From: Trichoplusia ni
Lineage: Eukaryota > Arthropoda > Insecta > Lepidoptera > Noctuidae
Length of the DNA stretch: 64,000 nt
Assembly (NCBI RefSeq): GCF_003590095.1
Contig: NC_039498.1
Location: forward strand, 4,898,001 to 4,962,000
Direction: 5' to 3'
Both the position numbers and the translations under genes were made by a program. This document shows, one piece after another, positions 35,490 to 48,116 of the stretch (position 1 is the first letter of the stretch; each line of letters starts with the position of its first letter). The notes beneath the pieces were generated by a model that had not been told where the DNA came from, ran no database searches, and saw only the letters and a list, made by a program, of their open reading frames with translations.

Positions 35490-35575
35490 AAATTATCGAA
35501 CTGTCAAGTCAAAGTCACGTCACTTGTCGAAAAAGAATATCATTCCCCTGGATTCTATTCGGCCATTTAATATTG
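35490..35575 (+). repeat. ACGTCACTTG dispersed element, copy 1
   Basis: It shares gtcaagtcaaag, CACGTCACTTGT, aatatcatt and ttctattc in order with 38520-38640 and 43140-43245. The origin is unknown. Confidence 0.45.
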
Positions 35576-35928
35576 TTACATACGTCAAAAAATTTGCAAT
35601 ACAATCAGCTAGTACTTTCTTTTTAACTTTCTATTTCGTTGTGGGTCTAAAATATGGCCTATAACCATTTTAGCATCAAATCTAATATTTTCGAAAGTTT
35701 GCTGTAAAACGCACGAAATTTTGCGAAACATTCGAGATTTCTCAAAGGTTGTTTTGTTGTTTCTTTATGTAGATATCTTTTTTAGGAATCTGAGTAATTA
35801 TCCTTATTATATCATTAAAGTATTTGTCTTTATTTCACTTGTCTTTTTTGGCAGTTTATAATCTTTTGAATTAGATTTATATAGCCTGCAAGCTTTCAAT
35901 TATCAATAGTAAAAAATTTGACTGCATG

Positions 35929-36070
35929 ACTGCACCGATAGCCGAAAGATCATCACGGGCAACTAACTGTACGGGTCGTGTCGTGGGTTTGATCCCCGCG
36001 AAGAACAAGCATTAATGGTCTCCACTTTTTTTTAACGGCTACAAAAGCATAAAGGTGCACGTAAAGATTT
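35929..36070 (+). repeat. tRNA-derived SINE, 5' part
   Basis: An A-box-like atagccgaaag and the B box gtgggtttgatccccg (about 35982) are clear, followed by gaagaacaagcatt. The tail is lost. Confidence 0.55.
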
Positions 36071-36344
36071 AATACCTTAGTGCAGACATTCAACAAAAAA
36101 CATAACCTTTCAATCTATAATGTATTTTCTGATTGATAAAGTTTTATATTATCGGTTTAGCCGATTTAGAGGTGTTGAACTATAACCAACAAACTCACAT
36201 TCGCAATGTTTTTCAGCTTGTATTCTCCTTCAATAATAAGAATAAGTTTGTCACTTTAATATACCAATCCTAAGGTCGTTAAGATACAATTATAATTAAA
36301 AGACAGAATCATCATTAAAATAAGCCTCTAATTCTGAATTTCAA

Positions 36345-36545
36345 GGTTGACATCAACCGGCAACCACGCAATCAACTGGGTAGCAAATTGTCACCGCTAT
36401 AACGTTATGAGGCAATCCAAATTACCTGGTTGCCAGTCAAGGTTGCCGTCAACCACTCTTGTAACTACACTTATAAACGTCAACCACTTTTCTTAGGACT
36501 TTTGACGTTGGTTGACGGGCAACGGAGTGGTTGCTCATAGAAAGA
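36345..36545. repeat. GC-richer block of alternating GTTGCC/GTTGAC motifs
   Basis: It has multiple copies of gttgac/gtcaac and gttgcc/ggcaac in both orientations, for example acatcaaccggcaaccac and gttgacgggcaacggagtgg. It looks like an inverted-repeat element, but borders are unclear. Confidence 0.45.
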
Positions 36546-36914
36546 AAGAAATTTAGAAATTTCATTTCGTTTTTCGGTGTATTTTTAAAAATCCGTTTGC
36601 TAGTTTTATGAATAATGAGGATGTCACTTCTAAGTAAAATTTTTGCTTAGGCGTTACGTCATAAACTTTTTCTTATTCAACATTTATTGCAGAAATAAAG
36701 AAAAAATTATCGTATTTCATTTTTTTACTATCTGACAGACAGACCAGGTTCTGTGACATAACTTGGGAGATTCCTGTGTCCAGAAGTGGACAGCGAAAAA
36801 GTTGGGAAACGTGGATCCAAATATTGGACATTAAAATCATCCAAAGTGATAAATTATTCCCTATATTAAAAAAGGCCTCTACCCTGCTATGGTATAACTA
36901 CAGTCTTCTCAATA

Positions 36915-37127
36915 TGACTGCACGGATGGCCAAGTTGAGGTCACCACACCAAAACCACCGTGCGCGACGTGTCGCGAGTTCGATCCCGTAGGACAAGCAT
37001 TTGTGTGACCCACGAATGTTTGTTCTGAGTCCGGGTGTCAGGGAGTCAGCGTGCATGTGATTTGTATATTTCTAAAAACTCCCCGCGATACAAGGACGAA
37101 ATTCCTTAACGTTTGAGTCGTAAAAAG
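36915..37127 (+). repeat. tRNA-derived SINE, family A, most complete copy
   Basis: The A box TGGCCAAGTTG (about 36926) fits the Pol III consensus exactly, and the B box GAGTTCGATCC (about 36976) matches 10 of 11. The body reads ggacaagcatttgtgtgacc, gtttgttctgagtccgggtg, gtgcatgtgatttg and ccccgcgatacaaggacg. Fragments occur at 2427, 11740, 29712 and 59895. It would be transcribed by RNA polymerase III if active. Confidence 0.75.
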
Positions 37128-38056
37128 CAACATACATGTAATCTGACATCCCTATAATCTATCCTTTGTTTCCTACCTTTTCTTGGAAGAGTCGTGCGTG
37201 GACTAGTCACGTTGTAATCCTGATTGCATAAGTTTGCATCCCGAGGTCGCCTTACACGCGGTTGTCATCGTGAGTGCCCAACTGCTTGTATGTTTGTTTA
37301 ATTAATGCTCTTTGGTGTCTATTCCTGTCATCCTAAATGCATAGACAAATAGAATGTTAATTGGAAGTAAGGTAAGTTTCAAGGTTAAGTGGACTTTAGA
37401 GAGAGTTTATGTTTATAAAAGTTTATGTTTATGTTCCCAATGACTGCATTTTTGGTTGGCGCATCATGTCTTCTTTTTTCATACCCTTTTTATCTGACAT
37501 CATCAATTCTTATTACCTGACATTAATATTCAGCTAAATGGTAAAACAAGACGCCTACCCTAAAATCCTGAAGCAGCAGAAAAAGCCACATGAAAACGCA
37601 TCTTAGATTCTCGCGAAACAAAACTTCAACACCTAACATTTTTTCAACAATTCTGCCTACATCGCAATTACTATAAACAATTATAAAGATGATTATCTAG
37701 CACATAATTGTATAGAATAATCAATTTGCTATAGGTGTACAAAAGATGGACCTTCACCGGGTTGTTTGCACGCAAACCTCAGAATTTCAATGAATCACGA
37801 ATGGGCATAATATTGTTCTGCGTTTTGTGTTTTTTATTACTAAAATAGGTATAATTATGTTCAGGTTAGACTAGCTTTGTCTCACATCCTAGTCCGTGTG
37901 ATTGACGCTTAGAGCTTTTGCATCGAAATCGGTCAAGCCGTTTAAGCGTTAAGAGATAACAATCATACATACTCAAGCTACAAACTTGAAGTTTCCTATC
38001 TGATTACCTTTATTTACCAAGGGTAAACCCTGGGATATATTCTTACCCATATCTTA

Positions 38057-38215
38057 GGGTCGTGACTTTGATGCCCATCTAGGACAAATATTTGTGTGAT
38101 GAGCAGGATCGTTTGTTCTGTGTATGACTGAAATTTATCCATAATTTTTATTTAGAAATATAAAAGTAAGTTTATCAGTTGTCTAGTACTCATAATACAA
38201 GCTTTGCTAACTTTG
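38057..38215 (+). repeat. tRNA-derived SINE, family B, partial
   Basis: From gggtcgtgactttgatgccc it continues gacaaatatttgtgtgatga, gtttgttctgtgtatgac and gtaagtttatcagttgtct, the same order as the intact copy at 61080-61325. The B box is mutated and the A box lost. Confidence 0.6.
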
Positions 38216-38519
38216 ACAATAGATGGCGTTGTGTGGAAAAAATGATTACATTTTATGCAATATTATCGTGCAAATAAATATAAAAACAAACATTTGACAG
38301 TTGTCTAAAAGAAAATCAAGATGGCCGTCAGTTTCGTCACGATACTTATCAAAACCGGTACATTATCTAAACAGAGAAAGTTATTTCGGCTGTGACTTGT
38401 CCGTTCGAAATTTGTGCACTTACACGCCCACGTGATTTCACTGTATTTGGCGTAGTAATTTAGGAGATATACGTATTTAAATCCCAGTATTCGAAAGGCA
38501 ATTAGGTCTTTAAACAAGT

Positions 38520-38640
38520 TACAGTACTCCGTGGGTAATTCTGACGAAACGTTAAAATTTATTGAATTGACAAATGACGTCACTTGTGTAAAAGAAATGT
38601 CATTAAAATACTTTTGAAGTATTCTATTCACTTTCTATTA
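38520..38640 (+). repeat. ACGTCACTTG dispersed element, copy 2
   Basis: It carries TGACGTCACTTGTG (38575), aaatgtcattaaaa and gtattctattcac, parallel to 35490 and 43140. The overlapping 108-aa minus ORF is not supported. Confidence 0.45.
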
Positions 38641-39719
38641 TTCCTAAGCAACATTATATGCAGGGCTAACTAACCATAGATTAAAAAGATTACCATGAAT
38701 ACAGTTGACATGCTGTTGTTAATTATGTAGAGAGTTTTATTTTAGATGTTATTAAACTTTGGTTTATTCGATAATTACGCTTTAGTGTCAATAATTAAGC
38801 TAATTTTAATAAAGAGGAGCTTTTCATTGTTTTAAGTTCAATTTTAAATATTATTTTTCGTTACTGCTCTTGGTTCATAAAAGTTCTTTTCAAAATTCAA
38901 GGTAGATTTATTTGCCTTTCAAAAAAATATCTTAGTATCACTGTTAATGATATTTTTTTACTTAAAACTTATTTTTTTTCTTCTAAATACCTTGCCTAAA
39001 AAGTTCGATGTTTTCTTGCAAAAAAATTGCAAATCTTATTCACAAGCTTAATTTTAAACGTCAACATTATCAGTAATTAAAAACACATTTCAATAAAAAC
39101 AATATTTAAAACACTTAAAAATAACAGTTGGAACATTAAATAACAGTTTTAAAAAGCTCTTAAAAACGAACGAAAATAAACGGTTCATACGTCATCATTC
39201 CACTTTCGAATAGTTGGTGAAAGTGGTTTCTATGTGTGTGTGGGGAAAAAATCAAATTTCGAACGCGGAAGTTACATTCGGATATGCACGCGAGCTTTCT
39301 GTTATGCGATATTATGTATCGATTTATCGAATCGATTAACAACTTTTATAACTTACGTAAGCTCGATTTTTAATCGCATTAAATTTGATTCGATTAATAA
39401 AATATCGATATTATTCACTTGTTTGTTGTTAAATTGTTTCCTAGTACTACTAAAATCAGTTTCGTTTCGTTAAAGAAATGCAACATAGTTTACGTGTGTG
39501 TCGCGTAATGAGCTGTGCCTAGGTCATGTCAAACGAAACTACGACACATACACACAACGTTAGGAAGCAAATCAATTTTATCTTTATGACAAAACCCCGA
39601 TAACACAACGAAAACAAGCGTCAAGTAAACATTTATATTTTTTACGTAACAAACCAACAGCCAAATATCATTGAACTCTAAATTCGGAAAATAAAACGAC
39701 GTAACATTAAAGACTACAG

Positions 39720-40077
39720 GTCAAATAATAATGGTTGGAGTTGGTAAGTAAAGATGGCGGCTTGTGGACATATGTTCGGCGACGGAAACACCCGAAGCGG
39801 GCCGAACGCGTTCGTAAGTGGGTCACACGGATGCACACACACAGAGATAGGTTAGGAGCATTGAGCGGGTAGCGTCTCGTTATGACTGCGAGCAAAAAAA
39901 CTGTTAGTGTTGACACACTACGCGAATTTTCGTGTTATGTTGTTTTGTAACAGATTTTTTTATTGTTTTTTTTTCGTTGATAAAGTGTATTGTTAGTGTG
40001 TTACTAAATATAGATTTCGACAAGACGTAGATTTTATTTGTAACTTAATTAATTACGTTTTAATTAAAGCTGCGAAG
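39720..40077 (+). promoter_or_regulatory. Candidate alternative promoter and non-coding first exon
   Basis: A CpG-rich block contains AAGATGGCGGC (YY1-type, about 39754) and gggccgaacgcgttcg. It is followed by about 150 bp of T-rich sequence ending gctgcgAAG|GTGAGTAT, a near-perfect donor at 40078. ATGs inside are followed by early stops, so the exon would be 5' UTR. It is on the HR3 strand, 8 kb before the candidate coding exon at 48117 and could feed it. The 69-aa minus ORF is a composition effect. Confidence 0.4.
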
Positions 40078-40679
40078 GTGAGTATACGAATCAGATGATT
40101 TTAGTAATATTTTGTATTGGGTTCCGTAAACGTACAATATTTATGATAATAAAGACTTATAACACACAATATTTTCGAATGTTGTAGTACAATAAAGCTT
40201 AAAAACATACAAACAATAGATAATTGTTCATTTATGAAAATCTCAACCCAAAAACTGTTATTATGCACGACTTTTACAAGTTTGCTTACGTCTTTATGCC
40301 TAAAAACCCTGTCATATGTAACTAAATACTTTTTTATTCAACCTGACATTGCTACCCCTAAAAACAGAGGGCCTAGCACCACCACTCGAACTAAATTCTT
40401 ACAATTGTGGAAGAGACGGCGCTTTACACCGTCTATAACGCTGTCTTCCTCACACAAAAGCAATAATATTACTTTAAAAGCAGTAACAGGCTCTCAGTAC
40501 TAAAGTATAATTATTTATATACCTACTTAGGTCTAGAAGTAACGGCATTGACCAATTTTAGTATTAAACCTTCATAGTACCTTAATTATTCAGCAGGTTT
40601 GTGACTAGCTATATAAAATACTCGAATTGAATAAGTTATCTTCTAATACTTGTCTTGTTGCACGGGTTTGCTTGGATAC

Positions 40680-40688
40680 TCAAGGTCA
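40680..40688 (+). promoter_or_regulatory. FTZ-F1/NR5A-type site TCAAGGTCA
   Basis: A perfect monomer site lying 0.6 kb after the candidate donor at 40078. Confidence 0.3.
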
Positions 40689-43139
40689 TTGCGTAGTTTT
40701 TGTTATTCAAGGCTTATAGAGTCAAATTATTGTGCTTTTCATGTTTTTTTTTCTATACATACATAGGATAGGATCCTAAAAGGGTGACCAGATAGGGCAG
40801 TATTAGCATATCACGAAAACCTTTCCCCGTAGTGGTGGTTTAGGAAAACCTATATGCTACAACAGAATCGGAAATTGTCAACCCACAATTGAGTAAGCGT
40901 GTAAATCAATGCTGGTTCCTGCACTACATTGGAAGAGGATTTTACCCCTCAGTACGACATACACAGTTCTGAATATAAGCGTGAGGATCAGGCCTCAATA
41001 ATTCTCAAAACGGACAGAGGTCTTTGTCTAGAAGTTGGAAATTATCAGAAGAACAGAGATTCATGTTTCCTTCCTCTATATTTTAATCAATCTTCAATCT
41101 CAAAGTGATAATACGGGGGAGAGCTAAGACCAATATTTAAACGCCTAGATATAAGCATGTTATTAGATATTCCTTTCTGTTCTTATGTGAGGGAGAAGGC
41201 TTAGCCCACAAGGACAGTTCAAGGCTGAAATTAGGGGTTTATACGGGGGAGAGTTATGTCTAAAATTGGGACCTTTAAAGGCCCAGATATAAACATTTTA
41301 TTCCATATTTCATCTTTTCCCTATATGGAACAAAAACAGCCCGCAAATGGGACTTTTCTAGGCCAAACTAACTCCTTCACGAATATAAACTACTGGGCAG
41401 TATTTGACATACATTGAACGAACAAAACACACATGCGTTAGACTTAGCAACTAGTCTTAGCGTTCTCTAATTTGCATTATTACTATACATGACCTCACGC
41501 AACGTACGCTATACCTAGGTTTAGGTCTATACCTAGATACCTAGGCCCTAACTCCAAGGAAAAACGTGACACATATGCCGTTCGGTTTTTCTAAAAACGG
41601 ATGAGTGTTCAATATAAATTAAGTTAGAATGTGTGTTCGATGCTTTTTTGATTTTTGTTTGTTTGTGTTTCGATTTGTTTTTCTTGTATTTTGGGACTAT
41701 AATCTCTTTTGTAAAAATTTAAGGAAAATTTCAAGTTTTTATTATTTGTTTTTTTGGGCTATCTACATATAAATTAAGCTTTTCAAGCATCCAGTATATT
41801 GGTACCATATTCTTTGATAATTAATATGGTACCACAAAAATCTGAAAAGATTATGTTTATTTCGACCAATTTAACTAGAAAGAAAGCAAACATCAAATAG
41901 TGAAAGTTTTTTAACAAGACATAATAGTTAGTTATCTATTCAAATCTGTTATTTAGTTAATTATTTACCATGAATTTTAGTAAATTAATTGATTTACTTA
42001 CTGCGTTATAGGTATAGAAAGCATAATAATTAAACAAGTTAAATCTTCAGATAATTATTATATTTGCATCTCTTATATGTATGCTTTTACTTTATAAAAG
42101 TTATTAAAAAGTTTATCAAGAATTTACAGAAACTTTACTCTCATAACTAATCATTTCCGTGTTATTGAGTTGTAGATTGATTTCATCAATGCATAAATGT
42201 TTTAGTATACATATAATTCTACTTGTACTTGTGAATATCACCGATCTTTTCTCAATATAATGACGCACTTGCACAGAGTTGTCATCGGCAAAACAATTTT
42301 GAAAACTTACAGTTACTGGAATTTAAAACCTCATTTGACCATCAACAGCTGAGGAAATGGTCTGTCAAAAGTTTAAAAATATTGCTTAACCATGATGAGT
42401 AAATGTGTCTATATTAAGAAAGGCTCAGGAGGAAACTTCGCAAGGAAACTCCTGTCCATAACAAATTAACCGGTTTTATTGTTATATAACAATATTATCC
42501 TGAGCAGCTGACAAAAACAAGGAAAGATTATGAAAATATTATTATTTGTTACCATGGTCCTTGGTTGGAGGGCAAAGGCCCTTCATTTAGCCTTCCAATA
42601 TGTCATTATGTGATACATATATACTTGAGATATAATTAATTTTATGTTTAATTGAAAAACACCTAACAAAAAAGGTTAAGAATCCGCTGTGCTGTACCTG
42701 CATTTTGGAGAATAAAAAACCTGAAAAAATACGACGTCAAAATTGGTTGTGCAAACTATAATGCATAGAATTAAACAAAATAAATAAATGCACCTACATT
42801 GGTAGAGGTCTATGAGTATTTTAAACAGCTCATTGAAAGTTGTAATAATATAATAAGGTTTTAAGCATCTGTACGCATCTGAAATCTAGTCAGTATAATG
42901 CGGTCAACGGCTAGATAAGTTAATGCAGATATTCCTAACATTCCGTAACAAAAACATATTTCTTGGTATAAAATCATAGAAATAACTTAAATTGTAAAGA
43001 TTGGCAGACCAACCAACATGATAAGTTGACTGCCAAGTTACATAAACAAACTTAAATTATCCGGTTAAGTAGTTAAACCTGCACTCAAGCTAACTTCAGA
43101 AAACATGTATCCCAGTTATATTTTTTAAAGCGCTAACGC
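40689..43139. other. AT-rich intron DNA with one strong hairpin
   Basis: At 41800-41834 a perfect 12-bp inverted repeat (TGGTACCATATT / AATATGGTACCA) has an 11-nt loop. A gggggagagcta/gttatg...cctttaaaggcccagatata pair near 41115-41155 and 41238-41290 suggests a short internal duplication. No exon is seen. Confidence 0.45.
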
Positions 43140-43245
43140 TGATTCAATCCGTCAAATGTATTGAAATGACAATTTGAAGTCACGTCACTTGTTAACGAGC
43201 AATGACATTACCTTGCGTATAAAGTTTTCTATTCATTTTTCTTTT
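43140..43245 (+). repeat. ACGTCACTTG dispersed element, copy 3
   Basis: It has caatttgaagt, CACGTCACTTGTT, gcaatgacattacc and aaagttttctattcat in the same order as the copies at 35490 and 38520. Confidence 0.5.
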
Positions 43246-45300
43246 CAAGAAAAAGAATCATCATCTTATTAGTCTCTTAAAACCCATAACAACTATCATA
43301 ATAAGTTAATAAAATACAAGATTGAAATATCGCAATGCACTCTTAAAATTGCTACAATTTATATCGATTGCACAAAATATCTAAATCGAGTAGTCGATTT
43401 CTCTTTATTTATTGGTTTGATATTGTAACGTATAATGATTTTGTGGCTGATACGTGTCACTTGTTTTTTAGTTGGTTGCAACTGTTTCGGTATTGGGAAA
43501 GAGGAAACCTTTTATCGTGTTAAAGGAATATGTAATCACCACGCTTGTTGACAAGGGTTGATGATTCCAGGTTCCAAATTCACAGCCGCAGTCATGCCGA
43601 GCATGTAGAAGGGATCCGTGGCTCTGGCTCAGGCAGTTGAAGGGGCCCGGGGTATTTTTGGGAGAGTCCGACATATCCCCACGCCGTACCCTTAGCGGTG
43701 GTTGAAGTCATAATCTTTTCACCTCGGAAAGAAAGATTCCAAAGTCTGTATCCAGGTCTTTTTTTACCTTCCGTCACTGGACTCTCGAAATAAAACAGCA
43801 TATACTTTTACAAAGTTACCTTAGTAGCATGCATAAACGTTTTGAAACCGCAAATACAAATCTAGTTATCAACACGACTCATTGAGTTAAAACGACATTA
43901 TACAAATACATAAATTAAAATCTCTAACATCTTTAGATAACGAAAAAATCTTACTTCCTCTTAATTGTTATACATCATTGCAGTACTACATTCCACTTTT
44001 GAGAGTTACACCTTTTAAGATCAAGAACTCAATTCAAAGCCCAAAGATTTACAACCAACAATCATACATAATATTGACTCCAAGAAACACAAACACAAAC
44101 TGTTTAACATGCAAAACTGTCGCTTATAATTTGCTGAGAAATAATTTGAAATGTCTCGAGCTAAGGCTCGGACTATTTGTATTTAAGTGACATAACTGGA
44201 AATACCTTTACATTCATTATGGATAGACGAAACTAGGTGTATCTGTTTGCTCATAAACTTGGTTAAGATTTTGGCGATTTTTTTGGACAGGGGGATTTTT
44301 TGGGCAATTATAATTTCTCCAAATAGACATTTCTATAAAAGGTTCAAGGAAATCATTACAGACTTCTTCCCTTTTCCCAGACTAAAGTATTCCACAGCTG
44401 GACTTAGTCTTTCCTATCTCCTTCCAGGATTCCCTATCCTGTACCTCGTCAAACCATTCTTCAGGACCACTTTCCATATAAAATACATATAGTGGATGAA
44501 ATAAGACTAAAAACCGACCCTAACAAAACTCATTATAAGGCTCAAAAGAAGAAACTACATCTCCAGTACCTCAGTTCAAAAAGACAGATAAAGAAACGGT
44601 GCAACACTCCTCTCAAATATTTCAGTTTGCCCCTTTCACTTTCACTCCTAACCAACAATATGTAGATTGAGTCATATAATCCTTATTGAGAATAAGAAGT
44701 TAAAAATTTTCATTCACAGCCAAAAAATATCTGTGATTGACATGTTTTGATGGTTATTTTCTTGCTGCACCGAGGCTAATTTGAAGTCTTCTGTACCCCA
44801 TTAATGAATTATAATGAAATTCTATCGGGTCTAAGGAAGGCAGGATATGACGTTTACCGAACTAAAACAACCGGATGTTTTTCCTATTTCCCTTTTAACA
44901 TGCATCGAAAACAACTCGTGCTTACTTTGCTGAGCGATATCTCTATAACTTGGCTTTATTGGGAAAATATAGTTCAAAATCGGTTTAGTAGATTCTGAGA
45001 TTACTCAATGTCACAAACTCACGAACTTTTCCTCTTTATAAAATTACTTTATTTTGATGTTACTGATATTATTATCCTAAAATCAAAAATGTCCTTATAA
45101 GTCGAAAGACTTCGCAATATAGGTATTGTAAGTCACGGACGTAAAAATTAGGTAACGTTATCAAAAAGAGAACTCCTTATTTTCCTTAAAACAACACTTT
45201 AGAATTTTTGTCACGAAATTTTATAATTCTGTTTACTATTACTATGACTAGGAGTCTACTGACTCACTTATTAGAATGTACATATGCACTATATGTTGAT
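43246..45300. other. Intron DNA, nothing recognised
   Basis: A moderately GC-rich patch at 43555-43690 (ggggcccggggtattttt) gives small minus ORFs without domain or codon support. The rest is AT-rich. Confidence 0.4.
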
Positions 45301-45302
45301 AG

Positions 45303-45322
45303 CACACACACACACACACACA
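45303..45322. repeat. (CA)n microsatellite
   Basis: About nine to ten uninterrupted CA units. Confidence 0.9.
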
Positions 45323-45644
45323 ATATGTGCGTGTTAAAACCTGATGCATATGTTAGGCATTTTACAAACGAACAATTTTGCCGTCACTGTTAACTGAGCA
45401 TAGCTAATTACGTGATTATGATAATTAGGCAATTTAATCAAATTTTAATGATTTATCTGTCATATTAATACTGGCTTCAAGGCTTTTGCAAAACAACGAC
45501 CAAGTCGCAGGCATAAGTTAGTCTTCATACACATCAGCTTTCTTGAAAAATACGGAAATTAAACTGAAATATTAATATTAAAAAAACCCGTCAATTATTA
45601 TTTTCAACCGTGCATAAACAGAAAAAAGTCTTTTTGATTTATTT

Positions 45645-45785
45645 AGCCCACTGCATCCCACTGCTGGGCAAAGGCCTCCCCCAAATCTTTCCACGAATGT
45701 TTCTTGTTATAATGACAAAATAAATAAATCATCTGTGAAAATTCAACCCGATGACAGACGGATGGACAGACAGATTGTTAGTTAT
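45645..45785. repeat. LINE/SINE tail and dispersed repeat fragment
   Basis: A minus-oriented cccactgctgggcaaaggcc tail is followed by the plus-oriented block cccgatgacagacggatgga. Both are fragments of repeats described elsewhere in the window. Confidence 0.5.
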
Positions 45786-46685
45786 ATAATTAATTAATTT
45801 TACATAAACAATTGTATATTGATCGTTTGTAAATATCCTTAAATGCGTTATCGTAGTATCTGTTTCCCACGTAATAGCTAAACATATACATATAGAATAT
45901 GTATGTCTGTACGTATGTATTGTAGTAGGTCAGGTTTTGCAACGGGTTGTAGAATTTTTGTTATTCGTAGTAAAAATGGTGATAGTTTTTTACGTAACAT
46001 GGTTTTCTAATATTGCATGCTTTTTATTGAGATTTTTGTTATGTAAGATGCTTTTATATTTAGATTTTTATGCTTTCATTGATTTCTAGTTATTAATCAA
46101 TGTAATAAAATTTTATTTAAACGAATGTTGGTTATTTTTTTGATGTAACTTTCTTGCTGATAGCAAAACTTTGACAAATGTTTCAAGGACAAAGAGACTT
46201 TTGTTCAAGATCAGTTGTATTTGTTCTGTTAATATAATCCCAAACTGGGCAAAGGCTTTTCCATAAACAGACACTTTTATAATTAAGTGAATGCTTTACT
46301 CTTAAATTGTCCATTCAGAAAACAGATACAATTTGTTCCAACATATTTTTTAGAATTTATATTCTATCCAATAGACCTAGAAATATCCAGATTTTTAACC
46401 CATCAGATAAAAGTTTATTCTTCCTAATAAATAAAATCAAAAGTTTATCCAATAAACATAGTCGGTCAACGAATCTTCAGCCTTCGAACTAAGATGCATT
46501 TTCCGGTTCATTCTACTATCATTTTCCCTGACTTGAATGTCGGTGTGTCTAGATCTAAATATACAACACACAGGCTAATAATAATAACATTTAAAATTAT
46601 ACCATAGAACACACCCAGTCCAGTTGATACAAGTGACGTTTTAAAGATGATATAGATCTCGCTATTGTGATAAAAGATGTATTTT

Positions 46686-46825
46686 TGACGTCACGTGACT
46701 TTTTACTTGTCACTCCTAGAAAAATTGATTTGATTAGTATTAATATGAGCAATGAATCCTGTTCAAAGAAAGAGGTTGGATAGGCAGTCGCTCTGAAAAA
46801 TTGCTGGTTTGTCCTGATGATGATG
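46686..46825. other. TGACGTCACGTGAC cluster and 5S-repeat scrap
   Basis: TGACGTCACGTGAC (46686-46699) combines a CRE palindrome with a CACGTG E-box. Near 46770-46810, gaggttggataggcagtcgc is a scrap of the 5S-headed repeat. Confidence 0.4.
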
Positions 46826-46945
46826 AGAGTACATGAAAGTCTTCATTTTGTTATAGAAAAGGGAATTATATGATGAGATTTTAGTTCTTAGTTTAAGTTC
46901 TGTTTAAAACCATCATGAGACTAAATAAAAACCAAGTTTTCGTTT

Positions 46946-46954
46946 TCAAGGTCA
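46946..46954 (+). promoter_or_regulatory. FTZ-F1/NR5A-type site TCAAGGTCA
   Basis: A perfect monomer site 1.2 kb upstream of the candidate exon at 48117. Confidence 0.3.
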
Positions 46955-47734
46955 TGCTATAGATTTATGATTAAATGATATAAAAAACATTCCTTTTAAT
47001 GTGTAAAAGGTTTTACCAAGAACTAAAAAGTTTCACGTCAAAACAACAAGAAAAAAAAGTTTATGGGACTTTTAATTTTATAGTTAAACTCCTTTCTAAA
47101 AAAAACAAACGCTGGCTTACAATAATACCTATATTTTAATTTATAAGTTCAAGAATTTGGGCTTGGTTCAATCCGATGAGTCACAACAGTATATACGTCT
47201 TTATAGTTATCTATCTTACTTAGCAGTTGTATGTCATTATATAGGAGAAAATGGTATTCCCCGGTGTACCAAAACAGTTTTATCGAAATGTCAATTGGAG
47301 CTCTGAACTTTTGACATAAGGTACATAAAAATTGGATGAACAGAAAAATAAGAGGGTTATGTGATCTACTTTTGTCACTTTTCGGTCTAAAATACACTGT
47401 TTTACTAGCTTATAATGATGTCTGCTGAGTCTGTAGAAAGGTTTTCTCATATTTGTTAATTTTAAATTAAGATACGATGTAGTTTTCATGAAATTTATAT
47501 TTTTGCGAAAATTTTACGAGTAAAGCAAATAGTTTCTCGAAAAACATTAAAAAACAACTCTAAAAATATTCGCGAAACTCTAATTAAGCCATCAAAGGCA
47601 GTCCGCATTAATCCATTTCATTTGCTAAAAAAAAAAACGTATAAAAAGTAAAACCGGGCTGTCAAAGAATTTCCCTTTTCAGGCAGTTTTTAAAAAAAGT
47701 ACTTCCATAGCCCGCATTCCTTTAAAGATTAGGC

Positions 47735-47900
47735 CGCTCACATACACCGACCCACGTGTAGACATCACGTGTGTATACGTGTTGTGTGCAGCTGTGTGGG
47801 TAACACACACAAGCGAAGCGTAGTGATGTAACGTTGACGCCTGGCAGACATTTTTTATGGGCTCTGACGCAACTTTTTTTTATAACGTAGCTAAGGCCGG
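47735..47900 (+). promoter_or_regulatory. CpG-richer promoter-like segment with two CACGTG E-boxes
   Basis: CACGTG at 47753-47758 and 47766-47771, then tacgtg and an aagcgaagcgtagtgatg CpG stretch, lie 220-360 bp upstream of the candidate exon at 48117. It could be a local promoter or enhancer. No TATA or clear initiator was identified. Confidence 0.35.
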
Positions 47901-48116
47901 TGTTGTATTCTGCTGTTAGTTGGTTTTAGTTCCGTATTTATTTATTTACCATTAATTCACAAACATCGTATTATGAGGGCATTATCAATTTATACTTGTT
48001 AAAGATTGTAGTTTTTCGCAAAATAAATTTTCAAAAAATTCTGTCATTTTCTAGAGATACCTACTGTGAAAACTAAAAAAATACATTTTTACTAATAACA
48101 ATTTTTCTTGTTACAG

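Noticed and set aside
37372..37378. AAG|GTAAGT donor-like site
   Set aside because: A good consensus, but no acceptor, promoter or open frame is visible near it.
38305..38631. 108-aa minus ORF
   Set aside because: Overlaps the dispersed ACGTCACTTG element; no family resemblance.
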